From Ruminococcus sp. (lineage in GTDB: Bacteria > Bacillota > Clostridia > Oscillospirales > Acutalibacteraceae), in NCBI GenBank assembly GCA_004558485.1, contig SFCS01000007.1, positions 1 through 64,000 of the forward strand: a stretch of 64,000 bases of DNA, read 5' to 3'. Of the stretch, positions 8,358 through 17,102 are shown one piece after another. Made by a program: the position numbers and the translations under genes. The notes beneath the pieces were generated by a model. It saw nothing but the letters and a program-made list of their open reading frames with translations, was not told the origin of the DNA and ran no database searches. Position 1 is the first letter of the stretch, and every line of letters begins with the position of its first letter.

Positions 8358-8870
8358 TCAGCCCAGGATCTCTTTGGCGGACTTGCCGCGGATCGCCGCC
8401 GCTTCTTCAGCGGAACGCAGCTGGGAAAGTCCGACCATCGTCGCGTTCACGACATTGCACGGGTTATTGGAACGCAGCGCCTTCGTACGGATGTCCTTGA
8501 TGCCGGCAGCCTCGACGACTGCACGGACCGCACCGCCGGCGATAACGCCGGTACCGGGAGCGGCAGGCTTCATCAGCACTTCGCCGGCGCCAAACTTGCC
8601 GATCACCTCATGCGGAATGGTGGAGCCCTTCAGGGAAATCGTGATCATGTGTTTCTTTGCATCCTCAAGACCCTTGCGGATAGCATCCGGAACTTCGTTG
8701 GACTTGCCGGTACCGAAACCGACGCGGCCCTTGCCGTCACCGACGACCACCAGCGCGGAGAACTTCATAATTCTGCCGCCCTTGACAGTCTTGCTGACGC
8801 GGTTGATGGCAACGACATTCTCGATATACTCATCCTGCTGTGCCTTGTTTCTGTCTTCAAATCTGGCCAA
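8358..8870 (-). CDS. rpsE: 30S ribosomal protein S5
   Basis: 170 residues. It has the S5 double-stranded RNA-binding segment VSKTVKGGRIMKFSALVVVGD, the conserved GRVGFGTGKSNEVPDAIRKG and a C-terminal GVIAGGAVRAVVEAAGI. S5 lies by the decoding centre and helps translational fidelity. Confidence 0.97.
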   Translation of the reverse strand: MARFEDRNKAQQDEYIENVVAINRVSKTVKGGRIMKFSALVVVGDGKGRVGFGTGKSNEVPDAIRKGLEDAKKHMITISLKGSTIPHEVIGKFGAGEVLMKPAAPGTGVIAGGAVRAVVEAAGIKDIRTKALRSNNPCNVVNATMVGLSQLRSAEEAAAIRGKSAKEILG

Positions 8871-8888
8871 AGTACTTCCTCCTTTTCC

Positions 8889-9248
8889 TTAGAACTTGAG
8901 GCCGCCCTCACGGGCGCCTTCGGCCAATTCCTGCACACGGCCGTGGTATACATAGCCGCCGCGATCGAAAACGACATCCGAAATGCCCTTTTCCGCAGCG
9001 CGCTTCGCGATCATTTCGCCGACCTTACGGGCGGCTGCCTTGTTACCGCCGTTCATGCCGAAATCCTTTTCGACAGAAGAAGCGGAAACGAGGGTGACTC
9101 CCTTGACATCATCAATAAGCTGGGCATAGATGTGATTGAGGGAGCGGTATACATTGAGGCGCGGACAGGCGGCTGTGCCGCTGATCTTTCCGCGCACACG
9201 CGCGTGGCGATGCAGACGCGCCTTGTTGCTGTCTTTCTTACTCACCAT
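8889..9248 (-). CDS. rplR: 50S ribosomal protein L18
   Basis: 119 residues. RLHRHARVRGKISGTAACPRLNVYRS and the C-terminal VVFDRGGYVYHGRVQELAEGAREGGL match L18, which carries 5S rRNA onto the large subunit together with L5. Standard spc position between rplF and rpsE. Confidence 0.97.
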   Translation of the reverse strand: MVSKKDSNKARLHRHARVRGKISGTAACPRLNVYRSLNHIYAQLIDDVKGVTLVSASSVEKDFGMNGGNKAAARKVGEMIAKRAAEKGISDVVFDRGGYVYHGRVQELAEGAREGGLKF

Positions 9249-9265
9249 AGCTGATCACTCCTCCT

Positions 9266-9814
9266 TTACTTCTTGCCCTTGGCGCCGGTCTTGCCTTCCT
9301 TACGGCGGATGACTTCGTCGGCGTATTTGATGCCCTTACCCTTATACGGCTCCGGCGGGCGCTTCTCGCGCACCTCGGAAGCAAACTGACCGACCAGCTG
9401 CTTGTCGATGCCGTGGATGGTAATGTGGTTCGGATCCGGCACCTCGATGGTGATGCCGTCGATCTCGCTCACGGTGACCTGATGGCTGTAGCCCAGGTTC
9501 ATGACCAGATCTTTGCCCTGCTTCTGTACACGGTAGCCGACGCCGTTGACCTCCAGCTCCTTCTTGAAGCCGTCGGTCACGCCGATCACCATGTTGTGGA
9601 TCAGGGTACGGGTCAGCCCGTGCAGCGAACGGTTTTCCTTCTCGTCGTTGGGGCGTACCACCTTGACCTGACCCGCTTCGATCTCCACCGTCATATTCGG
9701 GTGAATTTTCTGAGTAAGCGTGCCCTTGGGACCCTTTACCGTAACGGTGTGATCCTTGCAGCTGACTTCAACACCGGCGGGGATAACGATTTCTTTACGG
9801 CCGATTCTCGACAT
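9266..9814 (-). CDS. rplF: 50S ribosomal protein L6
   Basis: 182 residues, two tandem L6 folds. Starts MSRIGRKEIVIPAGVEV and contains the diagnostic PEPYKGKGIKYADEVIRRKEGK near the C-terminus, which contacts 23S rRNA near the GTPase centre. Confidence 0.97.
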   Translation of the reverse strand: MSRIGRKEIVIPAGVEVSCKDHTVTVKGPKGTLTQKIHPNMTVEIEAGQVKVVRPNDEKENRSLHGLTRTLIHNMVIGVTDGFKKELEVNGVGYRVQKQGKDLVMNLGYSHQVTVSEIDGITIEVPDPNHITIHGIDKQLVGQFASEVREKRPPEPYKGKGIKYADEVIRRKEGKTGAKGKK

Positions 9815-9828
9815 AACTCTTTACCCCC

Positions 9829-10230
9829 TTACCAAATGAATGCCAGGACTTCGCCGCCGACATTCTCTTTGCGTGCCATCTTGTCGGTCATCACACCGCG
9901 GGAAGTGGACACAATGGCGGTGCCGATGCCCTTCATGACTTTCGGCATATCCTCGCTGTTGGAATAAATGCGCAGGCCGGGCTTGGAAACGCGGCGCAGA
10001 CCCTTGAGAACCTGCGTCTTGGACGGACCCTGATATTTCAGCGTCACGCGAATGATGCCCTGCTTGCCGTCTTCGATAACCTGATAATTCTTGACATATC
10101 CTTCGTCCACCAGAATCTGGGCAATAGCCTTCTTCATGTTGGAAGCCGGGATATCCACCGTATCATGCTTCGCGGAATTCGCATTGCGGATCCGGGTGAG
10201 CATATCGGCGATAGTATCACTGATTTGCAT
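9829..10230 (-). CDS. rpsH: 30S ribosomal protein S8
   Basis: 133 residues. Starts MQISDTIADMLTRIRNA and ends with the conserved STSRGVMTDKMARKENVGGEVLAFIW. S8 is a primary binder of 16S rRNA helix 21. It follows rpsN with a 21-nt spacer. Confidence 0.97.
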   Translation of the reverse strand: MQISDTIADMLTRIRNANSAKHDTVDIPASNMKKAIAQILVDEGYVKNYQVIEDGKQGIIRVTLKYQGPSKTQVLKGLRRVSKPGLRIYSNSEDMPKVMKGIGTAIVSTSRGVMTDKMARKENVGGEVLAFIW

Positions 10231-10251
10231 TCCGTCTACCTCCTTTAGCTA

Positions 10252-10437
10252 TTACCAGCTGGCTTTCTTCACGCCGGGGATCTCACCTTTGTAGGCAAGC
10301 TCTCTGAAGCAGATACGGCAGATACCGTACCGACGCAGGTAAGCGTGCGGACGGCCGCAGATCTTGCAACGATTGTATGCCCGGGTGGAGTACTTCGGCG
10401 TACGCTGCTGTTTGATTTTCATCGATGTTTTCGCCAT
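10252..10437 (-). CDS. rpsN: 30S ribosomal protein S14, zinc-binding (type Z)
   Basis: 61 residues from MAKTSMKIKQQRTPKY; an upstream in-frame ATG would add eight residues but has no better ribosome binding site. Cys24, Cys27, Cys40 and Cys43 form the zinc site of the short type Z S14 typical of Gram-positive bacteria. Located between rplE and rpsH as usual. Confidence 0.97.
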   Translation of the reverse strand: MAKTSMKIKQQRTPKYSTRAYNRCKICGRPHAYLRRYGICRICFRELAYKGEIPGVKKASW

Positions 10438-10450
10438 CAGTTTCTCCTCC

Positions 10451-10990
10451 TTACTTCGCAAAGGGAGCGCCCATCAGTGTGAGCAGCTCGCGTGCTTCTT
10501 CGTCATTGGTCGCGGTGGTGACAAAGCAGATGTCCATGCCGCGCACCTTGTCGATCTTGTCATACTCGATCTCCGGGAAGATCAGCTGTTCCTTGAGGCC
10601 CATGTTGTAGTTGCCGCGGCCGTCGAACGCATCCGGGTTGATACCGCGGAAGTCGCGCACGCGGGGCAGCGCCACATTGAACAGGCGGTCGAGGAACTCG
10701 TACATACGGTCGCCGCGCAGGGTGACCTTTACACCGATGTTCATGCCTTCACGCAGCTTGAAGTTTGCAACGGACTTGCGTGCCTTGCAAACGATCGGGC
10801 GCTGACCGGTGATGGCGGACAGATCCGTGATCACCGCGTCGATGACCTTGGAGTTGTCGCGCGCTTCGCCGCAGCCGACATTGACAACGATCTTGTCAAG
10901 CTTCGGAATCTGCATAACGCTCTTGTAGCCGAATTTCTTCAGCAGGGCAGGAGCAACCTCTTTGACATACAGTTCTTTTAATCTGGCCAT
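10451..10990 (-). CDS. rplE: 50S ribosomal protein L5
   Basis: 179 residues starting MARLKELYVKEVAPALLKKFG, with GGGAGGGG upstream; a longer reading of the frame overlaps rplX and is rejected. Contains KIVVNVGCGEARDN and RDFRGINPDAFDGRGNYNMG, both typical. L5 binds 5S rRNA and forms an intersubunit bridge. Confidence 0.97.
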   Translation of the reverse strand: MARLKELYVKEVAPALLKKFGYKSVMQIPKLDKIVVNVGCGEARDNSKVIDAVITDLSAITGQRPIVCKARKSVANFKLREGMNIGVKVTLRGDRMYEFLDRLFNVALPRVRDFRGINPDAFDGRGNYNMGLKEQLIFPEIEYDKIDKVRGMDICFVTTATNDEEARELLTLMGAPFAK

Positions 10991-11007
10991 TTCGTTACTC
11001 CCCTCCC

Positions 11008-11337
11008 TTACATGACTTCGCCGCAATGCTTGCAGACGCGCTGTTTTGTGCCGTCCTCGAGGATCTTATGACCCACGCGGGTGGCCTTCTTGCAGGACGG
11101 GCAGACAACCTCGACCTTGGACGCATAGATGGCGCCCTCCGCCTCGATGATGCCGCCGTTATCGCCTGCCTTGCGGGGCTTGACATGCTTTTTCACCATG
11201 TTCAGGCCCTCCACGATGACCTTGCCCTCCTTCGGGCTGACAGCCAGAACCTTGCCGGTCTTGCCGCGATCATCGCCGCTGATGATCAGGACGGTATCGT
11301 CCTTTTTCACATGCAGTTTGTTACTCAATTTCGACAC
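11008..11337 (-). CDS. rplX: 50S ribosomal protein L24
   Basis: 109 residues. KOW motif near the N-terminus (DDTVLIISGDDRGKTGKVLAV) and VEGLNMVKKHVKPR, plus a C-terminal CPSC...CKHC pair that looks like a small zinc ribbon. L24 initiates 50S assembly. Confidence 0.96.
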   Translation of the reverse strand: MSKLSNKLHVKKDDTVLIISGDDRGKTGKVLAVSPKEGKVIVEGLNMVKKHVKPRKAGDNGGIIEAEGAIYASKVEVVCPSCKKATRVGHKILEDGTKQRVCKHCGEVM

Positions 11338-11343
11338 CTCCGA

Positions 11344-11712
11344 TTACAGTACTTCGGGGGCAAGGCTCAGGATCTTCATATAATCCTTTTCTCTGAGCTC
11401 TCTTGCCACCGGCCCAAAGATACGGGTACCCTTGGGGCTCTTGTCGTCACGAATGATGACGGCCGCGTTTTCGTCAAAGCGGATGTAGGTGCCATCCTCA
11501 CGACGAACGCCCTTGACCGTGCGGACGATGACCGCTTTCACGACTTCGCCCTTTTTCACAACGCCGCCGGGTGCTGCTTTTTTGACAGAAGCAACCACAA
11601 CGTCGCCGATATTCGCATACCTCCGGCCGGAACCACCGAGAACGCGGATGCACATAAGCTCCTTCGCGCCGGTGTTGTCGGCTACTTTGAGGTAGGTTTG
11701 CTGTTGTACCAC
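11344..11712 (-). CDS. rplN: 50S ribosomal protein L14
   Basis: The best start is GTG at 11712, giving 122 residues (VVQQQTYLKVADNTGAK), exactly the Bacillus length. AAGGAGG lies 7 nt upstream of this GTG, and the ATG six codons earlier overlaps that ribosome binding site. The body carries the L14 signature LGGSGRRYANIGDVVVASVK. L14 forms an intersubunit bridge with 16S rRNA helix 14. Confidence 0.96.
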   Translation of the reverse strand: MVQQQTYLKVADNTGAKELMCIRVLGGSGRRYANIGDVVVASVKKAAPGGVVKKGEVVKAVIVRTVKGVRREDGTYIRFDENAAVIIRDDKSPKGTRIFGPVARELREKDYMKILSLAPEVL

Positions 11713-11781
11713 AGTTGTTCCTCCTTCCATGTATCCCCGCCCTTGTCCCTGCTCTTTACAGGGGAACGGGATACACCGACA

Positions 11782-12039
11782 TTATTTTGCCTTCTCGATG
11801 ATCCGCGTCAGTCTCCAGTGCTTATCCTTGGACAGCGGGCGCGTCTCCATGATTTCCACAACATCGCCCACACGGCACTCGTTGTTTTCATCGTGCGCCT
11901 TCAGCCGCACTGTACGCTTGACGATTTTCTTATACAGCGGATGGCGGACATTGTCCTCGATCGCCACAACGACGGTCTTCTCCATCTTGTCGCTCACGAC
12001 CGTGCCGGTACGCGTCTTTCTGAGATTCCGTTCGCTCAC
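11782..12039 (-). CDS. rpsQ: 30S ribosomal protein S17
   Basis: 85 residues: RNLRKTRTGTVVSDKMEKT, then HPLYKKIVKRTVRLKAHDEN and VGDVVEIMETRPLSKDKHWR, the OB-fold of S17. GGAGG lies upstream. Spaced 69 nt from rplN. Confidence 0.97.
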   Translation of the reverse strand: MSERNLRKTRTGTVVSDKMEKTVVVAIEDNVRHPLYKKIVKRTVRLKAHDENNECRVGDVVEIMETRPLSKDKHWRLTRIIEKAK

Positions 12040-12057
12040 AATTTACTCCTCCTTCCG

Positions 12058-12267
12058 TTACGCCTGAGCCTTCAGTTCATTTTCGCGCATGATCGTTTTC
12101 ACGACGGCGATTTCCTTCTTGACGGCTTTCAAACGCATCGGATTATCGAGCTGATTGACCGCGTGCTGGAACCGAAGATTGAACAGTTCCTTCTTCAGGT
12201 CGTCGAGCTTACTGACCAGTTCCGCATCACTCAGTTCTCTGATCTTTGCAATTTCAGTCGCTTTCAT
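12058..12267 (-). CDS. rpmC: 50S ribosomal protein L29
   Basis: 69 residues, two helices: MKATEIAKIRELSDAELVSK and LFNLRFQHAVNQLDNPMRLK. L29 lies near the peptide exit and helps bind trigger factor and SRP. Its start overlaps the rplP stop by one base, so translation is probably coupled. Confidence 0.97.
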   Translation of the reverse strand: MKATEIAKIRELSDAELVSKLDDLKKELFNLRFQHAVNQLDNPMRLKAVKKEIAVVKTIMRENELKAQA

Positions 12268-12689
12268 TACTGCTCACCATCCGTTTCCTTGGTTACAAAT
12301 TTGCACTTGATGGGCAGCTTGTTTGCTGCAAGACGCAGGGCTTCCTGCGCCACTTCCTCGCTCACGCCGGCGATCTCGAACATGACTCTGCCGGGCTTCA
12401 CAACAGCGACCCAGTATTCCGGAGCGCCTTTACCGGAACCCATTCGGGTGCCGGCCGGCTTCGCGGTGACGGGCTTGTCGGGGAAGATCTTGATCCAAAC
12501 CTGGCCGCCACGCTTAATATAACGGGTCATGGCGACACGGGCGGCTTCGATCTGACGGGAGGTGATCCATGCGGGCTCGGTGGCCTGCAGACCAAACTCG
12601 CCGTAGGTGACAGTGTTGCCGCGCATGGCTTTACCGGTCATACGGCCTCTGTGAACGCGGCGGTATTTGACTCTCTTAGGTAACAGCAT
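12267..12689 (-). CDS. rplP: 50S ribosomal protein L16
   Basis: 140 residues. MLLPKRVKYRRVHRGRMTGK at the N-terminus and GGQVWIKIFPDKPVTAKPAG in the middle are diagnostic. L16 organises the A-site region of 23S rRNA. Its ATG shares a base with the rpsC TAA stop. Confidence 0.97.
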   Translation of the reverse strand: MLLPKRVKYRRVHRGRMTGKAMRGNTVTYGEFGLQATEPAWITSRQIEAARVAMTRYIKRGGQVWIKIFPDKPVTAKPAGTRMGSGKGAPEYWVAVVKPGRVMFEIAGVSEEVAQEALRLAANKLPIKCKFVTKETDGEQ

Positions 12690-13360
12690 TACTTACGGCC
12701 TCCTTCACGCTCACGACGGGGCTTCGCAGCACCGGCAAGCACTTCGCCGCGGTAGATCCAGACCTTGACGCCGATCCGACCGTAGGTGGTGTTTGCTTCC
12801 GCAAAGCCGTAATCAATGTCCGCACGCAGCGTCTGCAGCGGGATGGTACCCTCGTGATACTGCTCGGTGCGGGCAATTTCCGCGCCGCCCAGACGGCCGG
12901 AAACCTGCGTTTTGATACCCTTGGCGCCCAGACGCATTGCGCGACCGATCGCCTGCTTCATCGCACGGCGGAAAGCGATACGCTTTTCGAGCTGCTGTGC
13001 AATGTTTTCTGCAACCAGCTGTGCGTCGGCATCGGGGTTCTTGACCTCCACGATGTTCAGCGAGGTGGGCTTTTCCAGCATCTTCTCGCAGGTGAGACGC
13101 AGCTTTTCGATCTCCGTGCCGCCCTTGCCGATGACAATGCCGGGCTTTGCACAGTGAATATTGACCTTGACGCGGGAGGCGTCACGCTCGATCTCGATCT
13201 TGGAGACACCGGCAGCGTATAAGGTCTTTTTCAGATATTTCCGCAGGTTGTGGTCGGAGACCAGCGTGTCGCCGAAGTCCTTGTCCGCGACGAACCAACG
13301 GGAATCCCAGTTTTTGATGATGCCGACCCGCAGGCCATGGGGATTAACTTTCTGTCCCAT
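12689..13360 (-). CDS. rpsC: 30S ribosomal protein S3
   Basis: 223 residues. MGQKVNPHGLRVGIIKNWDS, then a type 2 KH domain with PGIVIGKGGTEIEKL, and the C-terminal domain ending with a basic tail. S3 lines the mRNA entry channel and has helicase activity within the ribosome. Preceded by GAGGAGG. Confidence 0.97.
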   Translation of the reverse strand: MGQKVNPHGLRVGIIKNWDSRWFVADKDFGDTLVSDHNLRKYLKKTLYAAGVSKIEIERDASRVKVNIHCAKPGIVIGKGGTEIEKLRLTCEKMLEKPTSLNIVEVKNPDADAQLVAENIAQQLEKRIAFRRAMKQAIGRAMRLGAKGIKTQVSGRLGGAEIARTEQYHEGTIPLQTLRADIDYGFAEANTTYGRIGVKVWIYRGEVLAGAAKPRREREGGRK

Positions 13361-13378
13361 AATTTACCTCCTCCTCGC

Positions 13379-13714
13379 TTATTCTTTTTCCTTAAGCACT
13401 AAGGTGATGTGTGAAGTTCTCTTTTCGATGCGGTAAGCACGACCCTGTGCACACGGGCGAATTCTCTTCAGAATCGGGCCCGGGCAGGCGTAGCACTCGG
13501 AAACATACAGAGTGTCGCGGACAAGGTTCAGATTGTTTTCCGCATTGGCAACGGCGGATTTCAGCAGCTTTGCGATCGGCTCGCACGCCGCCTTGGGGGT
13601 AAACTTGACAATCGCCATCGCTTCGTCAACCGGCTTGTTGCGGATGAGGTCGAGAACGATCTTCACTTTACGCGGGGAAATACGGACATAAGTAGCTTGT
13701 GCCCTTGCTTCCAT
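13379..13714 (-). CDS. rplV: 50S ribosomal protein L22
   Basis: 111 residues from MEARAQATYVRISPRKVKIV, with GGAGAG upstream. The extended beta hairpin (PCAQGRAYRIEKRTSHITLVL) reaches the nascent peptide tunnel, where changes cause macrolide resistance. A slightly upstream ATG in the same frame touches rpsS and is less likely. Confidence 0.96.
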   Translation of the reverse strand: MEARAQATYVRISPRKVKIVLDLIRNKPVDEAMAIVKFTPKAACEPIAKLLKSAVANAENNLNLVRDTLYVSECYACPGPILKRIRPCAQGRAYRIEKRTSHITLVLKEKE

Positions 13715-13737
13715 GAGGTTTCTCTCCTTTCCATCCA

Positions 13738-14010
13738 TCAGCCGGTGGTTTTGGAACCCACATGACCCTTGAAGGTGCGCGTGGGGGCAAACTCACCCAG
13801 TTTGTGACCGACCATGTCCTCGGTAATGTATACCGGCACATGCTTACGACCGTCATGCACGGCGATCGTGTGACCGACGAAATCCGGGAAGATCGTGGAG
13901 GAACGGCTCCAGGTCTTCAGAATCCGCTTTTCGCCGGAGGCATTCATTTCCTGAATCCTTTTCAGCAGAACAGGCTGCACGAAAGGACCCTTCTTTACGC
14001 TTCTGCTCAT
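13738..14010 (-). CDS. rpsS: 30S ribosomal protein S19
   Basis: 90 residues: MSRSVKKGPFVQPVLLKRIQ, KTWSRSSTIFPDFVGHTIAV and HKLGEFAPTRTFKGHVG, all S19 signatures. S19 sits in the 30S head with S13. GGAG upstream. Confidence 0.97.
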   Translation of the reverse strand: MSRSVKKGPFVQPVLLKRIQEMNASGEKRILKTWSRSSTIFPDFVGHTIAVHDGRKHVPVYITEDMVGHKLGEFAPTRTFKGHVGSKTTG

Positions 14011-14030
14011 AAATCTTGATCTCCTTTCGC

Positions 14031-14861
14031 TTACTTGCCGCCGCGGCGCTTCACGATAAACTTATCGGAGCGGTTGTGCGTCTTGCGCGTCTTATAGCCC
14101 ATAGCCGGCTTGCCCCACGGGGTGACCGGGCCGGGACGACCGATCGGGGACTTGCCCTCGCCGCCACCGTGCGGGTGATCACAGGGGTTCATGACAGAAC
14201 CGCGCACCTGCGGACGCCAGCCGAGGTGACGCTTACGGCCTGCTTTGCCGAGCTTCTGATTGGCGTATTCCACATTGCCGACCTGACCGATGGTCGCTTT
14301 GCACTCCATCGGCACATAGCGCATCTCACCGGAGGGCAGACGCACCATCGCAAGCGCGCCTTCCTTACCCATAAGCTGCGCCATCGCACCGGCGGCACGG
14401 GCAAGCTGAGCGCCCTTGCCGGGATACAGCTCCACATTGTGGATGAAGGTGCCGGTCGGGATGTTTGCGAGCGGCAGCGCGTTGCCGGGCTTGATGTCCG
14501 CATCGGCGCCGTTGGCGACGGTGTCGCCGACCTTGATGCCGACCGGCGCCAGGATATAGCGCTTGTCGCCGTCCTCGTACTGCACCAACGCGATGTGGGC
14601 GGTACGGTTCGGATCATATTCCAGCGTCAGCACAGTGCCGACGCCCTCTTTGCCGCGCTTGAAGTCGATGATACGATACTTCCGGCGGTTGCCGCCGCCG
14701 CGATGGCGGACGGTGATGCGACCGTAGCTGTTACGGCCGGCTTTCTTGTTCTTGGGAGCCAACAGGCTTTTCTCCGGTCCTGTCTTGGACAGGCCGCTGT
14801 AGTCGATAACGGACATACCGCGCTGACCGGGAGTCGTCGGCTTATACAATTTCATAGCCAT
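14031..14861 (-). CDS. rplB: 50S ribosomal protein L2
   Basis: 276 residues from MAMKLYKPTTPGQRGM; the frame continues upstream without a ribosome binding site. Contains VMNPCDHPHGGGEGKSPIGR with the conserved histidine near the peptidyl transferase centre, and IIDFKRGKEGVGTVLTLEYD. One of the most conserved large-subunit proteins. Confidence 0.97.
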   Translation of the reverse strand: MAMKLYKPTTPGQRGMSVIDYSGLSKTGPEKSLLAPKNKKAGRNSYGRITVRHRGGGNRRKYRIIDFKRGKEGVGTVLTLEYDPNRTAHIALVQYEDGDKRYILAPVGIKVGDTVANGADADIKPGNALPLANIPTGTFIHNVELYPGKGAQLARAAGAMAQLMGKEGALAMVRLPSGEMRYVPMECKATIGQVGNVEYANQKLGKAGRKRHLGWRPQVRGSVMNPCDHPHGGGEGKSPIGRPGPVTPWGKPAMGYKTRKTHNRSDKFIVKRRGGK

Positions 14862-14975
14862 TCCGAAATTCTCTCCTTTTCTTGGCTTTGCGGGATCGTC
14901 GTGACTGCCGTGCAGCCACCGCATCCCATACCTTGCCTTGCGGGACAAAACCCGCCTTCATCCTGATCGCGCGGA

Positions 14976-15269
14976 TCAGAACATACCGTCGAAGAACTCG
15001 ATCGTCTTGGAGTCCTCCGTCAGCGTGACGACAGCCTTTTTCCAGTCGGAGGTGTAACCCTCGTTACGACCCATGCGACGGAGATGACCCTTCATGCTGA
15101 TGGTGTTGACTTTTGCGACCTTGACGCCGAAGATCTCTTCCACTGCGTATTTGATTGCGATTTTGTTCGCGTCCTTCTTCACACGGAAGGTGTATTTCTT
15201 TTCGGGAAGGACAGAGACGGCTTTCTCGGTGATAACCGGAGCCAGAATGATGTCGCGTGCGTTCATCAT
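14976..15269 (-). CDS. rplW: 50S ribosomal protein L23
   Basis: 97 residues starting MMNARDIILAPVITEKAVSV. GGAGG lies 7 nt before the first ATG. The ATG overlaps the rplD TGA (ATGA). The C-terminal half with KVAKVNTISMKGHLRRMGR is the rRNA-binding hairpin. L23 forms the docking site for trigger factor and SRP at the tunnel exit. Confidence 0.96.
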   Translation of the reverse strand: MMNARDIILAPVITEKAVSVLPEKKYTFRVKKDANKIAIKYAVEEIFGVKVAKVNTISMKGHLRRMGRNEGYTSDWKKAVVTLTEDSKTIEFFDGMF

Positions 15270-15889
15270 CTGTATACCTCCTCAATCTTTGCAACGGCAT
15301 CCTTCACGACGATCAGCTTGTCGGCGTTCAGAATGTCATAGGTGTTGATCGTATTGACCAGTGCGGTCTTGACACCGGGGATGTTGCGCGCGGACTTGAC
15401 CGCGACGTCGTTCTTCTCCGGCAGAACCAGCAGCACCTTGCGATCCGCATTGAGCGCGGTCAGCATGGCAGCAACGGTCTTCGTTTTGATCTCGTCCAGC
15501 TTCAGCTCGTCGAGCACCAGCAGCGCACCGTCCGCAACCTTCGAGGACAGAGCGGACTTCAGAGCCAGTCTGCGCATCTTCTTGGGCAGGACATAGTTAT
15601 AGGAGCGCGGCTTCGGACCGAGGGCGATACCGCCGTGCGTCCACTGGGGAGCGCGGATGGAGCCTTGACGGGCGTGACCCGTGCCCTTCTGTCTCCAGGG
15701 CTTTCTGCCGCCGCCGCTCACTTCGGTGCGGGTCTTGGTGGACTGGGTGCCCTGGCGCTGATTGGCCAGATAATTCACAACCGCGCTGTGCAGAACGGCT
15801 GCATTCGGCTCGACACCGAAGATGTCGGCGGACAGCTCCATCTCGCCGGTCTCTTTGCCGAGCATGTTATAAATCTTTACAGTAGGCAT
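15266..15889 (-). CDS. rplD: 50S ribosomal protein L4
   Basis: 207 residues. The tunnel-facing loop is visible as TEVSGGGRKPWRQKGTGHAR, the segment that confers macrolide resistance when changed. In Escherichia coli L4 represses the S10 operon through its leader; nothing in this sequence shows whether that happens here. Follows rplC by 16 nt. Confidence 0.97.
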   Translation of the reverse strand: MPTVKIYNMLGKETGEMELSADIFGVEPNAAVLHSAVVNYLANQRQGTQSTKTRTEVSGGGRKPWRQKGTGHARQGSIRAPQWTHGGIALGPKPRSYNYVLPKKMRRLALKSALSSKVADGALLVLDELKLDEIKTKTVAAMLTALNADRKVLLVLPEKNDVAVKSARNIPGVKTALVNTINTYDILNADKLIVVKDAVAKIEEVYR

Positions 15890-15905
15890 TCAAAATCCTC
15901 CTCCC

Positions 15906-16541
15906 TTAGGCTTTCTTGACGGTGTCGGAAAGCACCACGATGCCGTTCTTCGGGCCGGGGACGGCGCCGCGGACAGCGATGAGGTTGTTTTCCGCATCGA
16001 CCTTGACCACCACGAGGTTCTGAACGGTCACGCGCTCAGAGCCGAGGTGTCCGGCGCCCTTCATGCCCTTATAGACACGGGACGGCGTGGAGCACGCGCC
16101 GAGAGAACCGGCGTGACGCGCAACAGGGCCGGAACCGTGGGTCTCCTTCAGGCGGCTGTGGTTCCAGCGCTTGATGGCGCCGGCGTAGCCCTTACCCTTG
16201 CTCGTGCCGACCACATCGATGTGATCGCCCGCCGCAAAGACATCCGCCTTCACGATGTCGCCGACATTGACAGCGTCGGTGTTGTCCAGACGGAACTCAC
16301 GCAGCGTGCGCTTGGGAGCGACCTCGGACTTGTCAAAGTGGCCTTTGAGGGGTTTGGTGACATGTTTCGGGGAAACATCACCGAAGCCGTACTGCACGGC
16401 GGCATAGCCGTCGTTCTCAACGGTCTTCTTCTGGACAACCACGCAGGGGCCCGCCTCAATGACGGTAACCGGAACGACATTGCCCTTTTCGTCGAAGATC
16501 TGCGTCATGCCGACCTTCTTGCCGATGATACCTTTTTGCAT
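15906..16541 (-). CDS. rplC: 50S ribosomal protein L3
   Basis: 211 residues starting MQKGIIGKKVGMTQIFDEKG. The extended loop with KRWNHSRLKETHGSGPVARH approaches the peptidyl transferase centre. GGAGG lies upstream. It is separated from rpsJ by an unusually long 144-nt spacer in which I found no clear promoter or ORF, only a short GGTCA/TGACC hairpin. Confidence 0.97.
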   Translation of the reverse strand: MQKGIIGKKVGMTQIFDEKGNVVPVTVIEAGPCVVVQKKTVENDGYAAVQYGFGDVSPKHVTKPLKGHFDKSEVAPKRTLREFRLDNTDAVNVGDIVKADVFAAGDHIDVVGTSKGKGYAGAIKRWNHSRLKETHGSGPVARHAGSLGACSTPSRVYKGMKGAGHLGSERVTVQNLVVVKVDAENNLIAVRGAVPGPKNGIVVLSDTVKKA

Positions 16542-16685
16542 AGTGTATACCTCCTTGGTTATTGGTTGACAGAAGACACTTCCGACGACGCTGCGGCTTT
16601 CCTTGCGGAGTTCCGAGCGGCGCTTTTTTGCGTTTCGGTCAACATGACCTCGCTTTCAGGAAATCTGCCAAGCACGGCTTGTGCC

Positions 16686-16997
16686 TTACAGCTTGATTTC
16701 GATTTCCACACCGGCGGGGAGCTCAAGGCCCGTCAGGGCCTCAACGGTCTTGTTGGACGGTCTGAGAATATCAATCAGACGCTTGTGGGTGCGGGTCTCG
16801 AACTGCTCACGGGAATCCTTATACTTGTGAACAGCGCGCAGGATGGTGACGACCTCCTTCTCGGTCGGCAGCGGCACGGGACCGGAAACTCTTGCACCGG
16901 TGCGGCGCGCGGTCTCCACGATCTTCTCTGCTGCCTGGTCGACCAGCTGATGGTCATACCCCTTGATACGAATACGGATTTTTTCTTTGACTGCCAC
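16686..16997 (-). CDS. rpsJ: 30S ribosomal protein S10
   Basis: The best start is GTG at 16997 (VAVKEKIRIRIKGYDHQL), 103 residues, with AAGGAGG 9 nt upstream; the longer frame beginning at an ATG has no ribosome binding site. Contains GPVPLPTEKEVVTILRAVHK and HKRLIDILRPSNKTVEALTG. S10 is in the 30S head and is also the partner of NusG/NusB in antitermination. First gene of the cluster, after a 340-nt leader. Confidence 0.96.
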   Translation of the reverse strand: MAVKEKIRIRIKGYDHQLVDQAAEKIVETARRTGARVSGPVPLPTEKEVVTILRAVHKYKDSREQFETRTHKRLIDILRPSNKTVEALTGLELPAGVEIEIKL

Positions 16998-17077
16998 TGA
17001 AAAACGCCTCCTTAAATTGTAGTTGGCGGGCGACGCTGAAACCGTACACACCGCCGGGTGTTTCTTTCCCGGCCGTT

Positions 17078-17102
17078 AAAAAAACCGGATCACTGCGTCC
17101 GG
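17078..17102 (-). terminator. Candidate terminator/attenuator in the S10 leader
   Basis: On the minus strand CCGGA-(8 nt)-TCCGG is followed at once by seven T residues (plus-strand A run 17078-17084). The stem is only 5 bp, so termination may be partial. It lies about 240 nt into the transcript and 80 nt before the rpsJ GTG. A second hairpin GCCGGG/CCCGGC follows directly downstream. The upstream repeated motif GTCCG could pair with CGGAC of the 5' arm as an alternative fold. Confidence 0.45.
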